Origin: Cyanoderma ruficeps
Lineage: Eukaryota > Chordata > Aves > Passeriformes > Timaliidae
NCBI GenBank assembly: GCA_008694505.1
Contig: VZDJ01000301.1
Coordinates: 1,403,485 to 1,467,484 of the forward strand
Direction: 5' to 3'
Length of the DNA: 64,000 bases
The notes beneath the pieces are model-generated. The model did not search any database. It saw only the letters and a list, made by a program, of their open reading frames with translations, and had not been told where the DNA came from. Both the position numbers and the translations under genes were made by a program. Positions 1 to 13,631 of this stretch are shown here, one piece after another (the stretch's first letter is position 1; each line of letters begins with the position of its first letter).

Positions 1-2035
1 ATACACATGTGCATGCATTTGAGTGTTAATATCCCACAACAACCCTCCAATTAAACATATGTCAGCAATCGCTCAGTTGCTTCTTTTTGTCAGGTAGGTT
101 TTTGTATTCATTCTTGTACTCCCACAATTTATGAGTCCTTATGGCTCTCCCAGCACTCAAATCTCTTGAGCTCCTGCCAGTCTAGATCTACCCAGTGGCA
201 ATCACACAGGTCTGAGGAAAGTCACACTCCTTGGCCGAGGAACTGCAGTCTCCTGCAATTCAAGTGAAAAATCAGTGTTGGGGAAGAAAAGCATCTGCAG
301 AACAGCTGAGGCAGATACGAGCTGATACGAAACTGTGAGTAATAAACTCTCATCAGTAGAAGCTCAGTGTAGCTGCCTTGCTCATTGTCATCACAATGCT
401 CTGGACCCTGTACACTGACCCTTGTATACATCCATCACGGAGGAGGAGTGAACAGCTGCCTCTTGTGCAGAGCGTAAGAGAAGCAGGAAAAAACCTCTGT
501 CCAAGAAAAATAGGATGTGAGATTCAAAGAAATCCTTCTGGGAAAAATCAGGAGTAGGGGGCTTGGAAAGAAAGCTTAGGAAGAAATGTATATCTGTAAA
601 AATGGCCCAAGTTTTCAACATTATTTCTGCTTTGTATCTGTGGGGATGCATGTTCACAACCAACCCCTCCTGATATCTACCTTTGCTCTCTACCTGTACT
701 GCCAACAGTCCCTCTCAGCCCACTCTGAATGCTATAGCAAACCTCCCTGGAAATGGATGGGTTCCCACTGCAGGGTGTCATTTACTTGAGCTGCTCTGTT
801 ACAGCACTCCTCTTCCTTCTTTTTTACAAGAATTCACATGGGGATATCTTTTTATATGTGAAGTAAAATCTGTTTGCTTAGAAACAATGTCTTATGAAAG
901 TAAGTATTGAAAAATGTTAAGGCTGGTAACCCGCAGGGATAAGGTGTTTATCTCCCTAGAGCTAACCATAAAGTCACTGTTGTACCAGAAATATGTTCAA
1001 TGTGTAATTGTTTTAGGCAGGAAAGAAATAAGAGAACACAAAAGGCTACTCTATGATTTACTCAGTCTCCCAGTTGTTGTTTGAGAACCTCAGATGACAA
1101 TACTATGTTAGCCTTTGATCTATACTCCCAGCTGTTACTCAATCAACAGAGTTGCTCCAAAGTCAATTACTGCTGTAGTGACATCACTCTGGTCCAATAT
1201 ACACACTGCAAAATGAAAACCTGTACATTTCAACTCAAGAGCCTTCACAGGATAGCTCAAACTTACTGCTAAAATGTTATTCTATACAAATTCTGTATAT
1301 GTGCTTCATATATGAGGTGTCATATCTGCTGTGGCTTTTTTGGATGTCTGCTTGTTCCCATTCCTGGTTTCTCATCTCATTCCAGCAACAGCTGGAATTA
1401 CTGTACAGAGATAGCCGGACTCCAGCTGCAACACAGCTCCTTCCATAAATGAGTTTGTTTTAAAGCCTTCTAAAACCAAACGGGGCGTAACATGGCCACC
1501 AAATGTCTGATCAACCATCCCAGACTGAAGACCAAAGGAAACTGGTTGAACAATCCTGAACACTGGGCAACAACATTTATCCTCTTCCCCATTTCCCACA
1601 TTCTTTGCATCTGGCTTCCCACAAAACATGCAGATGCTTCAGTAACAGGAAAGCTGAGGATGTCAGTAGTCATGCCTGATCTCACTGGCCTTTCCCCATG
1701 CTTGGCAACAAAATAAAACGGGGACTTAAGCCATGGTGAGGCACTGCATATTTCTGCTCTAAGCACACACTCAGCATGTGGGAGAGTGGGCCACATTCAT
1801 CCTAAATCCCACAAAGCCCTTAGATCCAGACAAGGTCACAGCTCTGCACTGCTCCTCAAGGAAGGTATATACCTTACTTTCTTAATGTCGACTGATTCAT
1901 AAAACTGTATGACTTGATTAAATAGCTCATTCTCCACCTCTGAGGGAACCTTTTTATCTTCCTGGAACAGGTCCTCGCTTTCTGTCTGTCACCAAGGGAG
2001 GAGAAAGACATAGGGCTGCTACCCATATGAGCCTG

Positions 2036-2193
2036 GCTGAGTTACTTTTGCCCTCTGTGAGTTTGGGGAAATGACAGTAATAGCAGAATACTGCCATAGG
2101 CTTTTCAGAGGCTTTGTGAAGAATTTCGTTGAGATTCCTAAGAAAGCTTTGACAATATAAAACACTACATAAATGCTAAAAGTTAACTGTTTT
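2036..2193 (+). repeat. MIR-like SINE relic
   Basis: The order of motifs follows the 3' half of MIR: GTTACTTTTGCCCTCTGTG, then GACAGTAATAGCAGAATACTG, then CTTTGACAATATAAAACACT and ACATAAATGCTAAAAGTTA (compare the MIR tail 'aagcgctttg...tataaatgctaagtatta'). It is heavily diverged and has no clear ends. Confidence 0.5.
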
Positions 2194-2394
2194 TAATAGC
2201 CACAGATTTAAGAGAGCTCTTTCTTTCATTTCTGTACAAAGGTGCAGAAATATCCTTCATTTCAAATAATCACTGTGCCTGCTGTGAGAGGCTCTGCACA
2301 CGATTTTCATTGCCTTTCACACAGAAAATAGGAACACTGCTTTGCATTTATAGACTTTAAAACTAATTTGCAGACAATCAAGTCTCGAAGCCCC

Positions 2395-2480
2395 CACTGT
2401 GATACAGGAGGTAAACATTATACCTGTATTAGAGAGGAAACTAAGAAGGAAAAAGGTTAAACCACCAAGTCTAAAGCCAG
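2395..2480 (-). repeat. Possible MIR-like SINE relic (antisense)
   Basis: The plus strand reads ATTATACCTGTATTAGAGAG, GAAACTAAGAAGG and AAAGGTTAAACCACCAAGTC, which follows antisense MIR ('cattttacagatgaggaaactgaggc...ggttaagtgacttgcccaaggtc') at low identity. Confidence 0.38.
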
Positions 2481-3088
2481 AAAGGAGACATTTGAGAAAT
2501 CAGGCATGCTAGTAAGATCTATCTAGATGCACAATTGCTCACTTATTCTTCTTACTGAACAGTTAACTCTTCTGCTCTCAAGGTTCCAAACATCAGAGTG
2601 CACACACCATATGGTACGGGTGGCCACTGCGTTTATCTGTATTACCACCATATTTAATCTTCTGCAGACACTTCTGTTGACCACAGAGTGTGCCTGGAAT
2701 TGCATGAGGCCATTTATTCCATTTTCTAACATGTGTGGCAGTAGAAAATTGTTGACGACTAAAAGTTAACCAAACACTTATTTTTAGAACCCTAGTCCAA
2801 CGTTACAGTGTCTGGACTCATAACCACCCATTTCTCCGACATTAAGCCACATGAGAAAATTGCTAGAATGATAGTATTTCCAGGGCATATTGAGTCACTG
2901 TCCAACATCTAAATTGGGAAATAATATAATTTCTCAGCAACTGGCAGCATAGTGAGAGGCAAAGCTTGCAGGAACCTATCTTGTGTTGAAAAATCCAGGT
3001 TTTTACTTTAAAACAGGTTCCTCATCACTAAACATGGGGTGTTTTTAATTTCCCAATTATAGAAAAACAATTAGGTTCTATAGTATTG

Positions 3089-3116
3089 AATTCTTGGCAT
3101 TAAATTCTTGGCATTA
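3089..3116. repeat. Tandem duplication, 2 x 14 bp
   Basis: Two identical copies of AATTCTTGGCATTA lie head to tail. Confidence 0.95.
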
Positions 3117-4384
3117 TCTAGTTTTTAGAACAATTACTAAGCATCACTAGCAGAATTATAATGGTGATAACCAGGGAGCAGCAACAGCTGCACCATGGAG
3201 ACTCAGAAACATGTATCATTTTTTAATCTGATCCATCCTAGAGAATGTGCTATGGTCCCTACCTGGAGGCTCCTTCTGACCAGTCCTTGGAGAAAGATTC
3301 CTATGAACTTCAACCCTGCTTACAGCAGGAATTCCCAGCCCAGGTGAGACCACCTTGGCTTGCTTCCTCAATGGCCTATGGGAATGCTAATGTGAAAAAG
3401 TCTCCATTGCAGTGGGGTTTTTTGACTTTTTTCATTTGCATACAATTATTTTCCTTCCTTGGACGTGCAGGCTCCACATAATGAATTTAAGCTTCTGACA
3501 AAAGGCTTTCCTAGATCAGGGAAAGTAAAAGTACAGCTCAGAAGTAATTTGCTGATGCTTGGGATTTGCACGCTGAAAGCCACAGATCTCCTGTCCAGGA
3601 ATGCCTCCCTCCTTTAGAGGAGAAGCTGCCTACGGTGCTTCACTTAATAATTAACTCTGAAATGGAAGCAGAAGGGTTGATGAAGGTTTAGGACTGCATG
3701 TCTTTGTATCCTTTCTGAAAGGAGAAACAGATGTTTCCAATCACCACAAATTTCCACTCCACAAATCTCTTGCTCTGGCTGTTACCTTGGGGCAGTGACT
3801 TCCAAATGCTGTATTAAGAAACAAACAAATTAATTGTTTTGCTGGAAGGTTCAAGAGAGTCTGAGGCAGAGTCAGAGGTTGAACACATTCCCTCACACAG
3901 CAGCTCCGAAGGCAGAAGACAGCATTGGAAAATCCTGTTCTAATACTGCTTTTTTTGCTGGTAATCAGGGTCTCCACGACTGCCAGTTCAATTGGAGAAG
4001 AGCCCTGGAAATTCTTCTGCTTTGTCAGCGACATGGTCTCAAGCAAAGCCCTGTCTAATCTGTCAAAGTACAGTCTGGATGCTTTCACTAGCATTAATTT
4101 AAATTTCTAAACAAACACCAGACCCTACCAACTTGTGTAATGGCGAAGAAGTTAATTTTATCTGAGATGTTTGGGTTTCCTCCCCTATTTGTCTCCCACT
4201 TTAAATTGATGCCATCTTGATTTAAAAACAAAAGAAAAACAGGGGAGGCATTTTTGAGTCCTGCCTGCAGATATGCATTTGTATGCTTTTTCCATCTTTT
4301 AACTAACAAACATGAGGGGAAAAAAAAGTTAATTTTGCTAGCAGCCTGCTGTGATATAAATAAAAATAATAAGTACATTCACAG

Positions 4385-4690
4385 ATTTTGAACTTTTCAC
4401 AGCCGCTGCTGCAAAAAGCAATTTTGATTTATAACCACGGATTCTTGCAAAACATGTAACGAAGACATAATAAAATGGAATGTTTATCCTGTGGCTCCCA
4501 TTAGACCTCTTCCGTTCGATGGTTGTAACTAATGACTTGTTTTTCCACTTTTGTATTGGAAGCCTTATTATTGGGCTGTACAGAGCATACCTTATTTGAT
4601 TTCCCTAGCAAGGTCTGCACCTCTTGCTGAAGCCTGCAATTAGATGTTCATGAAGTAATATTAAAAAGCTGCATAATCACATCTGTGGTC
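4385..4690. promoter_or_regulatory. Candidate noncoding element
   Basis: Non-repetitive AT-rich sequence with GGAATGTTTATCC (forkhead-like GTTTAT), GCAATTAG and TGCATAATCACATC cores. Support is weak and based only on sequence texture. Confidence 0.15.
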
Positions 4691-6049
4691 AAAAATTAAA
4701 AAAAAAAGAAAAAAGAAGTAAGCCAGTAACAAGCCAGCTCTGTTTGTATAATATTATACTGAGTACAATAGACTAATGTTCACTCCAGTGCATGTGTCCT
4801 TTTGACTAACAACTTCTATCTGACAACCTTTTTTTGGCAACAGAACACATTGTACTTTTTGGATAATTGACTGTGGAATATAACGTTGTTTATTCAAAAG
4901 CAGGTCACAAAGAACTGAGCTTCTGAACTTATCCTTCTACCTTTCTTATCCTCATGCTGTTCAAATTTATGCCGACTTTCTTTTAATTACGCATATTATT
5001 TTAATTGATGTTCTGTATTTATTCAGTAGAAGGTGACCTGATGGTGAAATGGTACAGAAAGGTAGGTGGGAAGCTGAATTCAGATTTGAAAACTATTTGG
5101 ACATATTTATTGGTGAGCAACCTCACGAAGAAACAAACACAAGCACATGCACTCCCAACACCCTCTTGCACCTATAGGGCCATGTTTGCCTACAGTACAA
5201 CTGCATTATTTCTCTGTACTGAAAAATCTACTAGAAAGACTCATCCACTTGCTCAGTGATCTGGAAATTCTACAGCAGCAAAAGGCCTAATTTTAAGCCT
5301 AACCCTTGGAGGAAAAAACCCTGAGGGAAAGTGATGTAGAAACACGTAAAAGTTGTGAAAAGTCTAGATGACGGGAAACGCAGTTGAGAAAATGGGTTCA
5401 GGAGAAAGTTTTAACTGAAGTATTCAAATGAGGTCGTGTAAGAATTTATGTGTTTCTAAAGCATGTTTTTGGGATGCAGCCTGTGGAAAGAGAGGTCACA
5501 AGTAAGTATTGCATAATAGGAAGGGGAAAGGATTTTGATGCTGCGAGGAACAGAAAAGCAGCCTTCTAACACAAGCTGAAGCAAGAAATACAGGGCACCT
5601 TTCTGATGCTGATCATCAGATCAGGAAAACACAATTACACAATTGTCACCTCAATCTTTGATTCTGCAAGATACACACAAAACAGAGGTTTACAAGAATA
5701 CAAATGTTGCAGGGCACTTCTTGACAGAGATTTCTTCTGCTGGCTGACTTGGGACTGCAAAATAAAACCCACCAGGCTTCCTGGTGACAGCCTAGAAGGA
5801 GTCCACCAGTGGCATACACACAGCAGGAGCTTCCCTGTCCACTTAGGCCATTTTTCTCCATGGAAAAGGCATGAATTTTCACTTTAGGCTCTACTGCAGC
5901 AACAACAGAAAAGAAGGATTCATTTAATGAACAACCAGCTCTCACAAAGCTGGAGGAAACCTCTGAAAAAAAGATTCTTCAGGTGTCAGTGGAGTCTAAC
6001 TAGACAATAATAGGATGAAAACTATGATAGCTTATCTGCTGTATATTAT

Positions 6050-6115
6050 AGCTCAGGTGTGGTTCCATTTTACTGATGACTAAACTAATCCTAGTAAGTC
6101 AGGTTACGTAACAGC
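6050..6115 (-). repeat. Possible MIR-like SINE relic (antisense, short)
   Basis: CCATTTTACTGATGACTAAAC followed by AAGTCAGGTTACG resembles the antisense MIR segment 'ccattttacagatgaggaaactg'. It is short and weak. Confidence 0.3.
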
Positions 6116-9100
6116 TGACTCATTTGAGGAAATTTTGTTTGTTTGTTTAGAAAAATATTTAATTGGAAGGACGAGCGATACTGAGAGCAAGAATAATTCA
6201 TCTGTCTGTGCTGGTGCTAAACCACACTGTGGAAAATCCTTGCTAATGCTACATTGATCAGCTAACACACAGCAGCTCCACTCTTCTAATTTGTTTTGTG
6301 TAGCTGACTTTAGATGGCCCATTTCAATCTGGACTATTTTGAGGAGCCATGTGAAACTAAGTCACTGCCCTGTTAGTGTGGATAAAGAGGCCCATGAATA
6401 TTATTCTGCTACAAGCAAGACGTAGTTCATCTGATATTTTTTCAGTAGAGAGAATACACTGCGTCTGGAACAAAGAAGAAAATGTGACTGGAAAGTTTAG
6501 AGCCCTTAAATTAATTCCCTAGACAAAAAGTTGAGGCATCATACTCATAATATCATGTTATATAACTTGCTGTGGAGCCAGGCAGCTACTAAATGAAATA
6601 CTATGAGTTATAAAAACAAAATATTGTTGTGAAAACAATTTTACAGCTTTATAATTCACTATTATTTTCATTTAAGAACAAAACTGTCAGTGTAATTGCA
6701 GATTCTGTTTGCCTTGACGGAGTTCTTTCAGCCTGTGATAGGAAACCTCTTCTTTTTTTTTTCAACTTTTTCTTCCCCCAAAGGTTGCTATTAAATTTAC
6801 TATATTATGTTTCTTTATAGTTATTCAGAGGTAAATCTTAACAGGAAGTCCATTATGTGGAGGCCAAAGTTAGTTTAACACCAGAACATTTATGATCAGT
6901 AAATGTAACCATATATTAGCAATTGCTTCATACCATTATTCTTGGATGAAACAAATATTATATTAGCAGACATTATAGACTACTTTGTAATCTTTACAAC
7001 TGAATATCTATTTTTGGTGGGATCCTACATGGCTGGCACTGCTCCCTGTGAACCATGATAGTTTTCTAGCTTGCCTGCTTATTCAAGTACTAGGCTCAAT
7101 AGCCTATCTATGCACAACCATCCCTATCCACGGAAAAATGATTCATCTTTTAAACTGTGCACAGCCTCCGACACGAAGTGGTGCTTCAGTAACAAACCAT
7201 TACTCTCTTATCTGCATGTGTGCCCTTAAAAACTGAATTAAGACTGCAAATATGCTTCACAGAGGTCAGTGGGGAAAACCACCCAAATACAGGAAGATTC
7301 ACTCCAAATAAGACATCGCCCAAAGCATCGTCTATGTTGTCACTGTGTTATGGACACAGTGACTTCTCTTAACACTGCCATTACAATCAAGTCATAAGCC
7401 CAAAGAGTTTCACACTAACAGGGCAGCCAGAGACCTTCTGAAACAGAAGAGCCACCAAATAACACCAGGATGCTCCACATCTCCTTGTTCTGCCCAACTC
7501 TCCTAATCAATTGGTGCCTAATCTTGGACAAGTTTCTCTACCAATCCAGGTTCTGGCTTCATTGCAATAAACTTGACAATGACACAGAGGTTATCCAACA
7601 GAAGAACAGCTTCCTCACATGCTCTGGCTTTGAAAGAATTACAATGGGCTTGAACTCGAGTGTATTTTAAAATGGAAGGAATCAACTCCTCCAGTAATCA
7701 GCAGCACCATCACACACAACAGCCAGAGTCTGCCTGCAAATTAAGTGGCACTCACTTTTATGGGTGCTGCTTTCTGTACTGAAAGCTGTAAACCTTGCAG
7801 CAAGGGCAACCATCCCTGTCTCATCATGCTACAGAGCAGGCTGCCCCTTAAGAGACCTGAGCTCAGGCAGCCTCAGGGCTCAGGCAAGCCCCATTGCCTG
7901 GAAACCAGCCAGCCTCCCTGTCTGATGCTGTGTAAGCACACACCCACTGCGTCTTACGACCTCAGACCCAAAATTCTTATGTCAGCCTGTAACACAGTCT
8001 GGCAGGATCTCTCAAGGTAGACACTTGGTTATCAAGAGTTAACCAGAAACAGAACTCCTGATTAACTTCAAGTTTGCCTCATGCCTTATCATGTGTGGAG
8101 GCATTGTCCTCAGCTTATTTTAAGAAGGAGCAAGAAAGAACATCCAGGTATTATGCCAAAAGCCTCTTTCTCAATTATTCCTCTTATATTTCTAACCCAT
8201 TGTGGCCGACTAAAGGCTAAAGCTGCAAAAGCTGCATCCTGAAGCTGTAAATTTAAGTTAGTTTTTCAATGTAGGCTGACCTGACTTACTCTTGTAACTT
8301 CAGGTTCCCTGTTATCTTTAACTTCAAGGTAATTGTTTGGCAACTCTTTGTTTCACTATTTCAGGAAAACAATTCAAATATATGATTCCTAAGAGAAAAA
8401 ACTGATTAATTGCTCTGTCATCAACTGGTTCCTGCTAGCATATGGAGTGCTGAAATAATAAAAATATAATACAAAGAACAAAGAGTAAAGTTCTTAAATG
8501 AACATGTTAAACACATTTCGTGCCAAGAACTGGGCTCTTTCAGAAGTCTAGGGTATAAACCAGACTGTGTCAAATTCCTGCAGTCAGGATAAGAACACCA
8601 TTCTGAAAACACCTCTTTGCATCTCTTGCCAGCACCTATTCACCTGAAAAAACCCGAAGATTTTCATGCAGAGATTTCTAATAACTTGAAGAGGAAAACA
8701 TCATTCTCAATGCCACAGTATCACAAGTCCTGAGCTTCTCATCTTATTGTTAGACACAACTGCCTTCTTCCCCCTCCTCTTCCTTTTAAGAGAAGCAACA
8801 GTATTTAATTTAATCCACCCAAAATCAATGACAGAGTCAGCAGCTGATATACAGCTAGTGCTGGTTAGAACTCTGAATTACTGTTTTGTGAAAAATGTCA
8901 ACATTTTGACATTTGTTGCTATTCTCAGGGTAGAAAGGAACTGCATATTCATCTGGAAATTTTGAAATGTCACACTGAACTCACAGATTCAACACTGAAT
9001 TTCAGAATTTCACCTTCTATTTCATTTTACATTAGCTTTCAGTCTTTTTTAATCCATTAAATGCCGAAGTAGAATATTTTAAATAACCCTTTTTAATTTT

Positions 9101-11632
9101 ACTTTGTTTTGTTTTATTTGACCGTATTAAAACCATGGGAAGCCACCGTTCCACACTGACAGAAAACCAACTTCAATCATCATTTTACACTGTCTCCAAA
9201 TTCTATCCATTGAAAATTCTTGATCTGTGACTTTTGTGAAGAAGACACTTGGGTAAAGACATAAAATTTTGGGTGAGAAGACACTTTGGGGGAGGCAAGC
9301 AATGCAAAGCAAGCTGCCTGCCTTTCTCCACAAGTCAAAAGCGACACTAGGAAGGAATATATCCCTGTGACAGGAGGAAGGAATCTGGCAGACTGCTTTT
9401 ATTCATCTGCAAAGAAGGAAAAGTTTCTAGTTGCTAAATTAACAGCAAACAGCAAGAGAATTAGTCTCAGTTCAAACGCAAGTGCCAGAGGTATCTCCTT
9501 TATGTGAGTGACGGCAGCCTGTAAAAATTATTAAACGAGTACAAGAGAAGTGCATCTGTCATAGCGAGGGGCACTGGTGAGCATATGTTTCTGAGGCAAA
9601 GATGAAACTTCCAAGCAAATGCCTCCATCACAGGTATTAAATCAGTGGAAAAACTGACAAAAGCTGTGTAAAACGAGAAAACGGCGAGCTGTCACAGCCC
9701 CTTTTGGGCACGGCAAGTTGCATGAGACCATGTCAGGGCTGGGTGCAGCAGGCAGCAAAGAAATCACCTCCAGCAGTGCGGAAACCACGCGGTGGTTGAG
9801 GTCAGCTAGGCACGAGCAGCCACCACCACCTAAACCACGCCACCAGCACGAGCTGCCTCATTAAATCCTCCTGGTTTATAGTTGTCTCCCCACTTTTCAT
9901 GGTGTGCACCTGGAAAGCCGTGCAAAACTGAAGGGCTGTCTGAAGAGAAGGCCATGCTCCATATGCACTGATGCCTCCATAGGTGGGAATGGGGATTCTG
10001 GGACCTGTGGCTGACCCCATTAAGGAACTCAGGCACTTGTGCCATGTCTGGGAGAACAGACACAGCTTCCAAAGGGACATTGTTCCCTTTCTCCTTCCAG
10101 CAAATCTGCAGCAAGGGAACGTGGATTTGGATGCTGTACTAAATCAAAGTTACAAGACACTTCTGTCCTCATCAAATTGGTAAATTGCTCTCAAGAGATC
10201 AATGCTTTTATTAAGATTTCCACCATTTTGGACCAGAGCCACAAAGCTGTCTCAAATGGCTTCAGTGGTACCTAGTCTAGATGTTGAAAACGTGAAGGTC
10301 CCTTCAGGAAGGAATGTGCTTCCCAAAGCTTGTGAGTAGAATTAGTAGAATACCTGGGATCTGAGGTCTAGGAAGAACAGATCTCCTAGAGACACCCCAT
10401 AAATATACCAGGAGATACATGAAGTCCCTAAAAGGTCCACAAATCCACTTGAGACATATGATAGTGTCTCAAAAATGCTCAAACATGACCAAAACCAGTG
10501 AAAGGATCTAGACCCATTTGGAGATAAGAGAACTCAACAAGGATTTTCAGTGTCTTAACCAGTCCAGCACAGAAGCATTTTGTGTTAGATGAGCTGGTCA
10601 GTGGCAGGAGTTTACCAGTCCTGCTTTGGCCACAGGGCAAAGTTCTGGGAATACTCCACATCAGAAACTGGCTTTGTCATATGTCTACTATGGACTTCTT
10701 GGTGCCAGAAATGAGAGTCTCTAATGAGCCACCCTGGTCTTGTGCCCTCTGCCCTTTGGGAGAGGAGAAATTAAGAGAGTGGCTTCAGATTTTGACTTGG
10801 TCTGAGCAGGCACAGCAAGAGCATGAGAGGAGCCAAATGGTCTCATGAGAACTCTGTTGCTGCTCCTACAGAAGCCCCCACCACCCACCATCCAGAAGAG
10901 AAAGCTCCTGAGGTTTTTTGGCTGTTGAAGCACATGAAGGTTTAAATGAGGACATGCACTCCACCAGATCATTTCCTAACTAGGACTTGGACACTAATGC
11001 TAGACAGGGTGCTGCAAAAGACTAAAATGCCCAGAGGCTTCACATGCATGACCCTCACTCCATAAGTGGCCCTAGGACAGAATGCAACGTGGAATTGTGA
11101 GTGAGTAAAACTCATTGTTTTCAGCAGGGTTTAAGAACCAGCACAGATTATTTGCTGTTCCCATACCAATCCAGATTTATTTTGGATCAGCAGCGACTTC
11201 AACATGATTAGTACACAGCAGAAAACACAGAGCCAGTGTCATGAACCTCTTCCTAGGCAGAATGCAAAATATAAACCTTTTTTTTTTTTACCCTTTAAAA
11301 ACATGAAACAAATTTAATGAAAAACTTTGCCTCTCACAGTGATGGATTATGGTGTATGTTAGAATTAAGAACCATCTTAATCTCAGATGGATTTGCTACA
11401 ACATCCTTAATAATTTGCACACAAACTGTGTTCAAGATCAGGTGTGCACTTTTCTGAATACATTTAGAAATTGTTTGATATTTTAAAATCATTCCCTCGT
11501 AAGAAGAAAAATTCCTAAAGGTCACCTTACATTTTATGTGGTAGGTATTAATGCTTCTTACCCTTTCTATTTCTTTAACTAAAAGGTCTCAAAGCAACCT
11601 TGAAAATACAAAATACAACCAAATGCGGAATC

Positions 11633-11644
11633 GTGTGTGTGTGT
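11633..11644. repeat. (GT)6 microsatellite
   Basis: Six GT units, followed directly by AGG. A similar run of about six units is at 34865-34876. Confidence 0.95.
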
Positions 11645-11720
11645 AGGAAAAGATGTTAAAATTCACATGATAGCAAAGTCAAATTACAGTGGCAATTCTC
11701 CCTAACAGATATCTGGCTCT

Positions 11721-11798
11721 AACACAGCCTTCTTTTTCCCTTTTAAATAAAATAATTCCAACACAGCCTTCTTTTTCCCTTTTAAATAAAATAATTCC
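11721..11798. repeat. Perfect tandem duplication, 2 x 39 bp
   Basis: The units at 11721-11759 and 11760-11798 are identical at all 39 positions (each starts AACACAGCCTTC and ends AAATAATTCC). Identity implies a recent duplication or a recent conversion. It lies in intron sequence with no nearby transposon ends. Confidence 0.97.
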
Positions 11799-12332
11799 CA
11801 AAGTCGATTTTATGAATGAGTTATTCTGCAAAAGAAGAGAACAGCACATGGTAAGGCTGGACAACACTGTTTTAAAGGCAAAGTCTGTCATCAATATGTT
11901 ACAGAAGATCTGTAAGCTCAAAAGTGAAGCAGGTAAGAAAACAGCTATTTAGCAGGCTGGAAGAGAAAGTTTCTGGAGGAATTTAGAATCAAGCAGATGA
12001 TAGTCTGTTCTGTGGAAGAACAGAAATCTTTTTTTATAGAGATACCTATGAAGTATTTCTGCATGTGTATTTGCAAATGCCACGTGTACACACACCAACA
12101 CGTATATATAAATATATATAGGCATACATGAAACCCCAAACTTGAGCTAAATTAAATTGTCCCCCCAGCTTTGTAATGCAAATGAGACTAACAGGCTTGT
12201 GCTGTTTGTGGTTCGAGATGATTTGCGTTTCCATAGAGATGCTGACTGAACTACAGTTTTTAAATTTTTTATATATATAAGCCTACTTGTAGCTATAAAA
12301 GTCTAAATATGGATCTACTGTACCTCAGCATT

Positions 12333-12400
12333 TCCTCAGTGACTCCGCTGGAACCACAACAATTTACACCAGTTAAGGCTATGTGCAAATTTTGTGTCTT
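12333..12400. repeat. Possible partial copy of the same inverted-repeat family as 24751-24853
   Basis: The motifs CAGTGACTCCGCTGG and AATTTACACCAGTTAAGG occur in the order expected for the interior and one arm of the sauropsid inverted-repeat family. No opposite arm is recognisable, and the similarity could be coincidental. Confidence 0.3.
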
Positions 12401-13625
12401 TCACTACTTTTCAGCCCAAGCTCTATACCAAGTACCTCCAGAGCTGAGAGTTTATTGCTTCTCTCTCTGCTTCAAAGCTTCTTGTTAAGGAAGGGGAAGA
12501 AATGAGAAAAAGCAGCTTCTTAGCTGCTAGTAGATAGTATTTCAATGACTTCTGTAATTTCTTGCCCTCGCTAAACTGCCTCGTGAAACATCTTTGCCTT
12601 TCAAAGTTCCCACTGTCAGGAAACCTGGAATTCAGGGAAGACCATCTGTGTGCTGTTAGAGAAGAAAATGACAGACTTTCTGCTATGTACCAGAAGCTTT
12701 TTCCCCTTTCCTTGTGAGTTCCCACAAACTCAAGAGCACGGATGTGCTCAGATGTGGGCCTGGGCAGCAGCAGCATCATTGCCTCCCTGCCTCACCCTTT
12801 GTGGAACCTCAGCTCGTGACACACAATGAGGGCCCCACAAAGCTAGAACACCTCTGTCCTCCCAGAGCCACCTTAGAGTCATCCACTAGCAGAAGTGACT
12901 AAAGCCAGGCAGGATAAGTTTGGGCAGAGAAACCATGCAGACCCTCTTTAAATTTCTATTTCAAATGAGTTCACTTAGTGAGGTCCAGGTGCTTTTTGAA
13001 GTGGATGGGGGCCACCCGGTGTACCAGCATCAGAGAGGAAAACCAGAGCCGAGCTCTGTGGGGACTCATTTCCATGTGGTTTCAGTGATAAGTGATCTTT
13101 GAACAGCGACGCACCAGAGGACAACCTCCGCAATCACGGTGAACCACAATCAAAACCAGTCCTCTCACGTACCTCCCATTTGCCTGAGGACAAGGCAGGA
13201 TTAGTTGTTGAATCAGGGGCGTCCACAAGCACATGAAACAGCTCATACCCAGCCTCTCACTTTATCTTGGGAGTGCCCAGAAGAAAAGGCTCCAGTTTTG
13301 CGATGCCTTCTGGAGGCATGGCCGGGGAGCTCCTCAGGCAACATGTCACAGGGCCAAAGCCTCTCTCCCTCCCGTGGGCTGACAACATGCTTCCACACGT
13401 GACACCATCTCACCATTTGAGGCTGATGGTTTTTCTAAGCCCCTGCAGAGGCTCTTTTCAAAGCAGATGAGAGTTCCCTATTTCCAGCTTTTAAGAAACC
13501 ATACGTAGGGAGACCTGCCCCACACTTCTGATAGCACTGTCTTAACCTCCACCACCATTCAGGGAGTGTCCCAGGCCATGTTCAGCCATGTGGCTCTCCC
13601 AGGAATGCCAGTGACCACTGCCATC

Positions 13626-13631
13626 TCTTAC
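13626..13631 (-). other. LPP: Splice donor of the 13632-14300 exon (GTAAGA)
   Basis: The minus strand reads CAGAAG|GTAAGAG, a strong consensus donor. The last codon AAG (Lys) agrees with the Lys that ends the corresponding human segment as I recall it. The open frame runs on into the intron without LPP similarity. Confidence 0.9.

Larger units (their letters stand above)
1..13631 (-). other. LPP: LPP intron, 5' part (continues beyond the window start)
   Basis: AT-rich intronic sequence without recognisable exons. Many short open frames are present, none with a familiar domain, codon bias or splice context. It contains MIR-like relics near 2036-2193, 2395-2480 and 6050-6115, a 14-bp tandem pair at 3089-3116, a 39-bp perfect tandem duplication at 11721-11798, a (GT)6 run at 11633-11644, a poly-T run near 11278-11290, and a possible relic of a sauropsid inverted-repeat element at 12333-12400. 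The AT-rich stretch 4385-4690 has the non-repetitive look of a conserved element. I see nothing else I can name. Confidence 0.85.
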
